NCBI GenBank assembly: GCA_002724505.1
Contig: PBOV01000153.1
Location: forward strand, 1-7,123
Direction: 5' to 3'
From: Rhodospirillaceae bacterium
Lineage (GTDB): Bacteria > Pseudomonadota > Alphaproteobacteria > MPNO01 > UBA2964
Length of the DNA: 7,123 nt
In this document: one piece after another, positions 1 to 5,511 of the stretch
How positions within the stretch are numbered: the stretch's first letter is position 1
How the letters are laid out: every line of letters starts with the position of its first letter
Translations under genes and position numbers: made by a program
Notes under the pieces: model-generated
Databases searched by the model: none
Told to the model about the DNA's origin: nothing
Seen by the model: the letters and a program-made list of their open reading frames with translations, nothing else

Positions 1-1
1 A

Positions 2-757
2 TTAAAATTTCGATCCGAAGGAGAGCCGGTACGCGTTATCGTTTCAATGGCGCGAGGGATTGCTCGAAACCTCGTCACTCAAGAACGGTTTACAGACCCA
101 GCGCAGCTGAAGGGCTGTTCGTGGGCCCTCGATGGCTTTGGCGCTTTAAGCCATCACATGGCGAGACTCCTTGTTGCAGCCCTAGGTATTGAAGAGAGTG
201 CCATCGATTGGCAGGCTGTTGGTCCGCCGCCTGAACGCATCGACAGACTTTTAAACGACACCATTGATGTTTCCCTTATCCGGGTAGAGGAAGCTATTTC
301 ATTAAATCAGGACCCTAGCAACAAACTTCATACTCTGCTTGGGTTCGCTGAACTTAAAAAACTAGTTCCGGTTCAACCTCACGGCGTTCTGGGAACCACG
401 GAATCATACGAAAAGGAACACGCTGAAGAACTCGATCGTCTTACCCGTGGAATGATTAAAGCCTCGCGCGCCCTCAATGATGACTTTGCGACCTTTCGAA
501 AGGTTTATGACAACTACGTCACAATCCCGGTTCCAGCCGCAGACGTCAAAACAATCTGGCAGCAAGAGCATGATACTGCTGGTTTTGCTATAAATGGTGA
601 GCTCACTAAAGGCCATTGGAAGGACGAAATGGAGCTATTCTATAAGCTCAACCCCAACCTACCAAAAGTAACACGGGAAGAGGTTATAGCCGAAAACTTT
701 GTTGCCGATGCACTAAAAGCTGTCGGCATTGTCTCCGGCGAGGATGCCCCTGACTAA
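2..757 (+). CDS. ABC transporter substrate-binding protein, NMT1/SsuA-like (5'-partial)
   Basis: This is the C-terminal part of a periplasmic binding protein of the nitrate/sulfonate/taurine/NMT1-like class, which delivers a small ligand to an ABC importer. The frame is open to the left edge without a stop, so the Met at 47 is probably internal: the residues before it (VRVIVS) read as a core beta-strand. Visible family-like segments are the 'DPAQLKGCSWALDGFG' turn (in these proteins, 'the component must be in place' loop followed by a Gly-rich ligand-binding turn), a helix with 'GVLGTTESYEKEHAEELDR', and the closing 'FVADALKAVG' helix. The signal peptide and the first lobe lie outside the window. 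No permease or ATPase gene is visible here, so they would have to be upstream, or the protein is an orphan. It ends six bases from the convergent racemase-family gene. The ligand is unknown. The fold call is fairly sure; the exact subfamily is less so (a TAXI-TRAP binding protein is the main alternative). Confidence 0.75.
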   Translation, partial: LKFRSEGEPVRVIVSMARGIARNLVTQERFTDPAQLKGCSWALDGFGALSHHMARLLVAALGIEESAIDWQAVGPPPERIDRLLNDTIDVSLIRVEEAISLNQDPSNKLHTLLGFAELKKLVPVQPHGVLGTTESYEKEHAEELDRLTRGMIKASRALNDDFATFRKVYDNYVTIPVPAADVKTIWQQEHDTAGFAINGELTKGHWKDEMELFYKLNPNLPKVTREEVIAENFVADALKAVGIVSGEDAPD

Positions 758-763
758 TTGGCT

Positions 764-1495
764 CTAAAAACCAGTTTCGAAAAGGCATCCCAAAGCTGGG
801 ATGCTGTCCTCAACGCCTGCCAAGCGAAGTGCCCGCCAGAGCGCCGCCTGATTGCTGGTTATGATTGGTTTCCTCAGCTCTTTTTCTAAGGCATGAATAA
901 CGTCAATACTGTGGATATTTGCGCAGCTGATAAAATAGGCGTCCGCTTCGTCATTGCGCATTGCCAAAACATTTTCAAACCAAAACTCTGGGGGCGTGCT
1001 GCAATAAATATCGCTACCACCAAGCCCCATTGCCCTATCAGAAACAATAGTTAAGCCAGCCTCCTCTAAAAATTTTATTTTTTTATCGTGTCCTAGTTGC
1101 GGGGTCTCTGACACAAACACTAACCTCTTCGCCTCTAAAGCCCGAAAGGCCACCAACAATGAAGATGCCGCTGAGGTCGCTGGCTTTCCCGTAAGACCTT
1201 CTATTGAAGAAATGACTTCGCGTTCTTTTTGGACCCCGCCCGACATAGAGGTCCCGGTGCACTGAAGGACCGTTACATCACATTTTGAGTCTCCAAGGAG
1301 CTCGGCGGCCAACAAAATACTCGGCACCAGCTCATCTAGGGGCGCCCTATGACGGTTGGTCATACCGATCCGATTAAAATGAGGAACAACATCGTTTGGG
1401 CAATAGAACTGTATCTGAGGCTCAACCATGCGGTTAGAAGACGGAATGATAAAGCCAATTCTTGCCCGTGGTATGATGGGTTCAAATTTTATCAT
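764..1495 (-). CDS. Asp/Glu racemase / maleate isomerase / arylmalonate decarboxylase-family protein
   Basis: A 243-residue cytoplasmic protein, normal length for the two-cysteine, cofactor-free family that includes maleate cis-trans isomerase, arylmalonate decarboxylase and aspartate/glutamate racemases. Visible hallmarks are the N-terminal 'RIGFIIPSSNRMVEP' (residues 12-25, with the substrate-binding Asn at 21), the first catalytic Cys79 in 'LQCTGTS', the second catalytic Cys191 in 'ISCANIHSIDVI', and the C-terminal 'SNQAALWRALRLAG' helix (214-227) typical of maleate isomerase relatives. The segment around 128-136 reads FVSETPQLG, where relatives commonly carry a TPY motif, so the substrate may not be maleate. 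The start ATG overlaps the TAA of the upstream amidohydrolase gene by one base (TAATG), so the two are almost certainly co-translated, and the pair of products probably act in one pathway. Family membership is secure; the reaction (isomerisation, racemisation or decarboxylation) is not resolved. Confidence 0.88.
   Translation of the reverse strand: MIKFEPIIPRARIGFIIPSSNRMVEPQIQFYCPNDVVPHFNRIGMTNRHRAPLDELVPSILLAAELLGDSKCDVTVLQCTGTSMSGGVQKEREVISSIEGLTGKPATSAASSLLVAFRALEAKRLVFVSETPQLGHDKKIKFLEEAGLTIVSDRAMGLGGSDIYCSTPPEFWFENVLAMRNDEADAYFISCANIHSIDVIHALEKELRKPIITSNQAALWRALRLAGVEDSIPALGCLFETGF
785..804 (-). terminator. Possible weak terminator at the convergent gene ends
   Basis: GCATCCC (785-791) and GGGATGC (798-804) form a perfect 7-bp stem with a 6-base loop. 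On the minus strand the stem is followed by CTTTTC, a short T-run, still within the last codons of the racemase-family gene. Rightward transcripts from the binding-protein gene also cross it 27 bases after that gene's stop, but without a T-run. It may stop or slow leftward transcription in place of an intergenic terminator, for which the six-base gap leaves no room. Confidence 0.35.
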
Positions 1496-2490
1496 TAACC
1501 ACCAAGTATTAATTCTCTTGTATTTCTTTCATAGATCACTTGGCGGTCTTCTTCGGTGCAATTCAGACTTTCGATCACGTCGATCGTATCGCGAATATTA
1601 TCTTCTCCTCCACTGAGATCGTAGGGAGCATCGGTTGCGAAAAAGGAGTTCCCAGAGCCAAAGAAATCCAAGCCAGCTTGGCTTTGCGCTTTAGCGCCAA
1701 ACATCGCGGTATCTCCATAAAACATTTTAAAATAATCGAGCATGGGTTTTTCAAGTTCATCGGCAAAGGATGTTCCGTCAGCTGAGGATGTCGCATTCCT
1801 GGATTCCCAAAGGGGCATCCGACCTTCGGCATGCGGGATATATGCTCCCCAGTGATGCGCCATAACATGGAAATTAGGAATTTCATCAAACATTCCGGAA
1901 CAAACCATTCGACACATGGCGGCCGTCGTCTCGTATGCCCAACCAACACCCCAAAATATTTCGTAATGGGACTGATCTTCAGTTAGATAGTCAGCATGAC
2001 TGGCTGGCCGCGTGGGATGAAGCCAGACACATTTCCCGCGCTCCGCAATCTTCGCAAAGATATCTCTAAACTCAGACGAGTCTAACGGCTTACCATTTAC
2101 GTTCGAGTGGATCTGAAATCCTACTGCCCCATGCTCATCTAATACTCTGTCAACCTCGGAAATAGCCTCTTGGGTATTGTTCATCGGCAGTGCCGCAATA
2201 AACCAGGGCATACGATCTGAATACTCCCTGCAAATACGCGCCATTCCATCGTTTGCCACTCTAGCCAACTCAGGTGAATCTTCGGGCCCGGCAATCATGT
2301 CAAGCGGCGGCTGCGAAATAGAAATTATCTGCTGATAATTATCAAACTTATCGATGACCTTCATTCGGGCATCCATATCATAAAGTTCTTCCATAGCTTT
2401 CCAGCGCTTCACAGAACGGGCTGGCATAAGCTTTTCCGCGGCCTCAAAGAACTCGGTGGGAAACACATGATTAAAAACATCAATTTTCAT
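1495..2490 (-). CDS. ACMSD-like amidohydrolase-superfamily protein (amidohydrolase 2)
   Basis: A 331-residue cytoplasmic TIM-barrel protein of the amidohydrolase 2 group, which includes aminocarboxymuconate-semialdehyde decarboxylase, gamma-resorcylate decarboxylase and ring-lactone hydrolases; length is typical. Motifs in order: N-terminal strand 'KIDVFNHVFP' (2-11), where ACMSD-type enzymes have HxH; 'GFQIHSNVNGKPLD' (124-137); 'VWLHPTRP' (His158, expected metal ligand); 'MAHHWGAYIPH' (His212/His213, expected catalytic or metal His); 'FFATDAPYD' (Asp287, expected metal or catalytic Asp). The first His of HxH is Phe6, leaving only His8. The ATG start is supported by GAGG seven bases upstream. 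It is the first gene of a minus-strand pair with the racemase/isomerase-family gene and is divergent from the flavoprotein gene. The most likely reaction is non-oxidative decarboxylation or hydrolysis of a carboxylated or cyclic intermediate; that is inferred from family and neighbours only. Confidence 0.87.
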   Translation of the reverse strand: MKIDVFNHVFPTEFFEAAEKLMPARSVKRWKAMEELYDMDARMKVIDKFDNYQQIISISQPPLDMIAGPEDSPELARVANDGMARICREYSDRMPWFIAALPMNNTQEAISEVDRVLDEHGAVGFQIHSNVNGKPLDSSEFRDIFAKIAERGKCVWLHPTRPASHADYLTEDQSHYEIFWGVGWAYETTAAMCRMVCSGMFDEIPNFHVMAHHWGAYIPHAEGRMPLWESRNATSSADGTSFADELEKPMLDYFKMFYGDTAMFGAKAQSQAGLDFFGSGNSFFATDAPYDLSGGEDNIRDTIDVIESLNCTEEDRQVIYERNTRELILGG

Positions 2491-2497
2491 TACGCAA

Positions 2498-2501
2498 CCT
2501 C
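2498..2501 (-). promoter_or_regulatory. Ribosome binding site of the amidohydrolase-like gene
   Basis: On the minus strand GAGG (within GTGAGGTT) lies seven bases upstream of the ATG at 2490-2488. It fixes the start of the amidohydrolase-like protein and is a much stronger site than anything in front of the coupled downstream gene. Confidence 0.6.
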
Positions 2502-2580
2502 ACAAAACAATTCAGCAATTATTAGTGTTTTAATACGATACCTCTAACTCTTCTGCCACAGTAAAGACAATTTCAACAGC

Positions 2581-2594
2581 TTGGCATAGGCCAA
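2581..2594. promoter_or_regulatory. Candidate operator palindrome over the -35 element
   Basis: TTGGC-ATAG-GCCAA is a perfect 5+5 inverted repeat with a 4-base spacer, lying on the -35 hexamer of the rightward promoter and between the two divergent transcription units. A dimeric regulator bound here would block that promoter and could also affect the leftward one. No regulator gene is in the window, so the binding protein is unknown. A half-site of five bases can occur by chance. Confidence 0.3.
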
Positions 2595-2609
2595 AAGGTG
2601 CAATAGACT
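2581..2609 (+). promoter_or_regulatory. Sigma70-like promoter for the flavoprotein-tct set
   Basis: TTGGCA at 2581-2586 (five of six matches to the -35 consensus) and TAGACT at 2604-2609 (four of six to the -10 consensus) are separated by exactly 17 bases. Transcription would begin near 2616, leaving a leader of some 20-35 bases before the flavoprotein start. This is the best promoter-like pair I could find by eye in the divergent region. No equally good pair was found for the minus-strand operon, although the AT-rich stretch at about 2509-2540 could serve it. Confidence 0.5.
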
Positions 2610-2635
2610 CGGGGGTCTCTCTTTTTGTTAAAAAT

Positions 2636-2639
2636 GGAG
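2636..2639 (+). promoter_or_regulatory. Ribosome binding site favouring a GTG start at 2649
   Basis: GGAG sits nine bases before GTG at 2649. The alternative starts, TTG at 2625 and ATG at 2634, have only a CT/T-rich stretch in front of them and no purine-rich site at a workable distance, so the GTG start is preferred. The GGAG itself begins inside the ATG at 2634. Confidence 0.5.
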
Positions 2640-2648
2640 ATCGTCATC

Positions 2649-4145
2649 GTGACCGCAGAAAAAACATTAGAATGCGATGTATTAGTAATTGGCGGTGGAG
2701 GGGCTGGCCTTGCGTCGGCCATCGAAGCCCGCGCGCTTGGCGTTGATGTCATTTTAATCGAAAAAAATTTTGAGCTTGGAGGAACAACGGCATGGTCAAT
2801 AGGTTCTTTCTCAGCCACCCAGACACCTCACCAAATTTCCGATGGCATTGTTGATACGCCTGACGAGCATTACGACGACATGCCAAAATTTTCTGGGCCG
2901 CTCGCCGACCGCGACAACCCATCTCTGAGACGTATTTTCGTAGATAACGCCAACGACACATTTCGTTGGTTAATGTCTTTGGGCGTTGAATTCTTTGGCC
3001 CAATGCCAGAGCCTCCTCACCGAAAGCCACGGATGCATAATGTACTGCCAAATTCAGGGGCATATATTCATCATCTCGGAAAACATGCGAGAAATATTGG
3101 TGTAAAAATCCACTGCAACAGTCGTGCAAATAAATTCTTACTTGATCAAAATTGTGTTGTCGGTGCCCGCTGTGAAATGCCGGATGGCACCACGAATATC
3201 CACGCTAAAGCCGTGGTACTTGCCAGCGGAGATTATGCCGCGAATGAAGAACTTAAAGCTAAATATATCTCACCAGAAGTCGCCAAAGTGGATGCAATGA
3301 ATCCGACAGCTACCGGGGACGGACATGAAATGGCACTCCCACTCGGTGCAAGAGTGATTAATGGTGATGTCCTTTCCGGCCCGACGCTAAGGTTTATTCC
3401 CCCGCCCAGAGGCTCTATAGATCGCATGTTGCCGCCATTTAAAATCGTAACAAAGTTTATGCGCTTGGCCTTAAAATATCTTCCGGCTAGCATTTTACGG
3501 CCGTTCGTATTGGGATTCACAACGACTTCAATGGCGCCAGAGCTTGACCTCTTCTCGAGCGGGGCTCTTCTCATCAACAAAAATGGTAAATTGATAAATG
3601 AAAAGCCAGCAGAACTCGGCCTCGCGATTGCATCTGAACCCGGTAAAATTGGTTATGTCATTATGGATCAAAATTTAGCTAAAAAATATTCCCGTTGGCC
3701 GCATTTTATAGCCACAGCACCGGGCGTCTCTTATGCATATCTTGATGACTTCCGAAAAACACGACCCGATATATTCCATAAAGCGGAGACTATAAGCGAA
3801 CTCGCAAACTCACTGAAGCTATCAAGGGACGAGTTAGAAAGTTCAATCCAAACCCACAACCAATTTGGTGACATAAAAATCTTAAAACCTCCCTTCTACG
3901 CGCTTGGTCCAGCGAAAAGCTATGTTGTTTTGACTGATGGTGGCCTTGCCGTCGATAATGATCACCGCCTTCTAGGTGAAAACAGCACTCCAATCCCAGG
4001 AATTTTTGCGGCAGGTTCGGCGGGTCAAGGCGGCCTAATGCTTAAAGGACATGGCCATCATATTGGTTGGGCGTTTACTTCGGGGCGCCTTGCTGGCAGA
4101 AACGCTGTCAAAGAAGCAAGAAATAATATGGCCCAACCATATTGA
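2649..4145 (+). CDS. FAD-dependent oxidoreductase, fumarate reductase/ketosteroid dehydrogenase flavoprotein class
   Basis: A protein of about 498 residues (GTG start) of the FAD_binding_2 class, probably cytoplasmic, with no signal peptide or covalent-haem motif. The N-terminal Rossmann fold is clear: 'DVLVIGGGGAGLASA' (10-24) with GxGxxG, an acidic strand end at Glu38 ('LIEK') for the FAD ribose, then 'GGTTAWSIGSFSA' (44-56). A second family stretch, 'ATGDGHEMALPLGA', is at 221-234. The C-terminal FAD-cap part 'GIFAAGSAGQGG' (451-462) continues into 'GHGHHIGWAF' (467-476). The substrate-binding Arg that fumarate reductases carry in their GANR-like segment is not apparent there, so a true fumarate reductase is unlikely; a dehydrogenase or reductase of an enone, enoate or ring substrate fits better. 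It heads the rightward set and is followed 66 bases later by tctC. ATG at 2634 (503 residues) and TTG at 2625 are alternative starts. Class is sure; substrate unknown. Confidence 0.88.
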   Translation: MTAEKTLECDVLVIGGGGAGLASAIEARALGVDVILIEKNFELGGTTAWSIGSFSATQTPHQISDGIVDTPDEHYDDMPKFSGPLADRDNPSLRRIFVDNANDTFRWLMSLGVEFFGPMPEPPHRKPRMHNVLPNSGAYIHHLGKHARNIGVKIHCNSRANKFLLDQNCVVGARCEMPDGTTNIHAKAVVLASGDYAANEELKAKYISPEVAKVDAMNPTATGDGHEMALPLGARVINGDVLSGPTLRFIPPPRGSIDRMLPPFKIVTKFMRLALKYLPASILRPFVLGFTTTSMAPELDLFSSGALLINKNGKLINEKPAELGLAIASEPGKIGYVIMDQNLAKKYSRWPHFIATAPGVSYAYLDDFRKTRPDIFHKAETISELANSLKLSRDELESSIQTHNQFGDIKILKPPFYALGPAKSYVVLTDGGLAVDNDHRLLGENSTPIPGIFAAGSAGQGGLMLKGHGHHIGWAFTSGRLAGRNAVKEARNNMAQPY

Positions 4146-4199
4146 ATCATCTGGAAAGCTCCGTTAGCGTCAGCAGGAGTTTATAACAAACACGCAGTT

Positions 4200-4205
4200 G
4201 GAGGT
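4200..4205 (+). promoter_or_regulatory. Strong ribosome binding site of tctC
   Basis: GGAGGT is a near-perfect Shine-Dalgarno sequence six bases before ATG at 4212. It decides the start: TTG at 4209 would be only three bases away. This is the strongest site in the window, in keeping with the high copy number a binding protein needs relative to its permease. Confidence 0.7.
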
Positions 4206-4211
4206 ATTTTG

Positions 4212-5447
4212 ATGAAATTTTTATCTAAGTCAGTTTTACTGGGTAGCATTTTGACAGGCGCGGCAACATTAGGGTTAGCTGACATTCAAAATGCCTCAGC
4301 CGAAGGCTTCTACAAAGGCAAAACGATCAAGATGATTGTTCGGTCCGCACCAGGAGGCGGTTACGACTTTTATGGCCGCTTGTTGGCGCGACATATGCCA
4401 AAGCACATCCCGGGCAATCCGAAAATGATTGTCATTAACATGCCTGGAGCGGGTGGCATTGTCGCTGCCAACTACATGGCAAATAGAGCCAAAAAAAATG
4501 GAACTGAAGTCGCAATTCTTACACGATCCCTCGCCTTGGCACAGCGTATTAAATCCGTTGGAGTAAAATACGATCTCAAAAATTTGAGTGCGCTTGGAAG
4601 TGCTGCGTCATCTACATTTCTCGTTGTATTAGGAAAAAATCAACCCATAAAAACATACAAGCAGCTAAAAAACGCGAAAAAGACTGTTCTGTTTGCGGCG
4701 ACAGGCCCGGGAGCAGGATCTTATCAATACCCTGCTCTTCTAAAGCTGGACGGATTTAATGTTAAAATAATTTCCGGTTTCAGCGGTGGGCAAAATCGTT
4801 TCTTAGCCATTGAACGCGGTGACGTTCATGGAACCGCGAACAGCTACGAAAGTACGCGGAAAGCTATAAAAGAACTGGGACTAATTCCGATCCTTTACAA
4901 CGGAGCACCTCACCCCGATTTACCTGTTCCACATATTGACGAGCAATTATCGGATCAGGGTAAAGCTCTCGCTGCTCTTCTTGGTGCGCCTTTAGCTGCT
5001 GGTCGTCCGTTTTTTACAACCGGTGGATTGTCCGCGGAACGTCTTAAATTACTGCGTTCAGCCTTTAAATCGGCTTTACATGACAAAGACCTCTTGAAAG
5101 AAGCAAAAAGGGCCAAGCGAAACATTGCCTGGACTGGCCCAGGTTTAATGGAAAACATTAATGCCAAGATTTTGGCGGCTTCTGATAAGACCATTGCTCT
5201 TTATAAGGCTGGCTCCAAGAAAGTTTACAAGAAGCATACAACCCAGATAACCAAAATTAAGAAAAAAGGTAAGCGGATTTATTTTGCTTACAAAGGAAAA
5301 CAAATAAAAGTTAAGGTTTCCGGAAAACGTACAAAAGTTATGATCAAAGGAAAGAAGGTCAAACGCAAAAAGTTAAAAGTTGGCATGACCTGTAAGTTTA
5401 AATTCCCCGGAGCGGGCGGTGAAGCCAAATACATCAAGTGTAAGTAA
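4212..5447 (+). CDS. tctC: Tripartite tricarboxylate transporter binding protein (Bug/TctC family) with basic C-terminal extension
   Basis: A 411-residue periplasmic binding protein of the TTT family. Residues 1-30 form a signal peptide (Lys-containing n-region, hydrophobic core, cleavage probably after 'NASA'). The mature body shows the Bug landmarks: 'GKTIKMIVRSAPGGGYD' (36-52), which begins the first beta-strand and binding loop with Asp52; 'NMPGAGGIVAANYMA' (76-90), the second binding loop; 'ATGPGAGSYQYP' (163-174), the interdomain region; and 'TTGGLSAERLKLLRSAF' (269-285). The usual family fold ends near residue 333. Residues 336-411 are an added tail with 27 Lys and 3 Arg against a single acidic residue (Glu404), and Cys394 and Cys410 that could form a disulfide. 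The tail alternates hydrophobic and charged residues like beta-strands. It delivers an organic, probably carboxylate, ligand to TctA/TctB, encoded next. Ligand unknown; family assignment firm. Confidence 0.9.
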   Translation: MKFLSKSVLLGSILTGAATLGLADIQNASAEGFYKGKTIKMIVRSAPGGGYDFYGRLLARHMPKHIPGNPKMIVINMPGAGGIVAANYMANRAKKNGTEVAILTRSLALAQRIKSVGVKYDLKNLSALGSAASSTFLVVLGKNQPIKTYKQLKNAKKTVLFAATGPGAGSYQYPALLKLDGFNVKIISGFSGGQNRFLAIERGDVHGTANSYESTRKAIKELGLIPILYNGAPHPDLPVPHIDEQLSDQGKALAALLGAPLAAGRPFFTTGGLSAERLKLLRSAFKSALHDKDLLKEAKRAKRNIAWTGPGLMENINAKILAASDKTIALYKAGSKKVYKKHTTQITKIKKKGKRIYFAYKGKQIKVKVSGKRTKVMIKGKKVKRKKLKVGMTCKFKFPGAGGEAKYIKCK

Positions 5448-5460
5448 CTAATCAGTTGAA

Positions 5461-5492
5461 CTGGGTTATCGTTGCCGCCAGCGGTAACCCAG
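5461..5492 (+). other. Intercistronic 14-bp hairpin between tctC and tctA
   Basis: CTGGGTTATCGTTG (5461-5474) pairs along its full length with CAGCGGTAACCCAG (5479-5492), counting two G-U pairs, around the four-base loop CCGC. The outer eight pairs are perfect Watson-Crick. No T-run follows (CAAGACTAAAAGG), so it is not a classical intrinsic terminator. It lies 13 bases after the tctC stop and 19 before the tctA start. In binding-protein operons such hairpins typically protect the upstream mRNA from 3' decay or attenuate the permease genes; that role is inferred here. Confidence 0.7.
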
Positions 5493-5499
5493 CAAGACT

Positions 5500-5505
5500 A
5501 AAAGG
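5500..5505 (+). promoter_or_regulatory. Ribosome binding site of tctA
   Basis: AAAAGG ends six bases before ATG at 5512. It is weaker than the GGAGGT of tctC and lies just after the hairpin, outside the stem, so folding of the hairpin would not hide it directly. Confidence 0.5.
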
Positions 5506-5511
5506 TTTTAG

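Noticed and set aside
47..49. Met at 47 as the true start of the ABC binding protein
   Set aside because: The frame stays open to the left edge, the preceding residues read as a core strand of the fold, no signal peptide follows the Met, and the protein would lack its first lobe.
404..616. A 70-codon frame antisense to the ABC binding-protein gene
   Set aside because: It overlaps a well-supported gene, and its composition looks like a translation of the opposite strand.
1575..1949. A 124-codon minus-strand frame inside the amidohydrolase-like gene
   Set aside because: Same strand but another frame of a gene with clear family motifs; no domain seen.
2605..2618. AGAC-TCGGGG-GTCT stem followed by a T-rich stretch as a terminator or attenuator before the flavoprotein
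   Set aside because: The stem is only four pairs, too weak to be an intrinsic terminator, and it overlaps the -10 element of the predicted promoter.
4209..4211. TTG at 4209 as the tctC start
   Set aside because: It would be only three bases from the GGAGGT site; ATG at 4212 has better spacing.
4491..4498. A run of eight A in tctC (and seven A at 2761-2767 in the flavoprotein gene) as a programmed slippage site
   Set aside because: Both frames continue with conserved family motifs on each side and there is no overlapping alternate frame product or stimulatory structure.
5453..5463. CAGTT-G-AACTG inverted repeat just after tctC
   Set aside because: A one-base spacer cannot form an RNA loop and the repeat overlaps the much stronger hairpin at 5461-5492.
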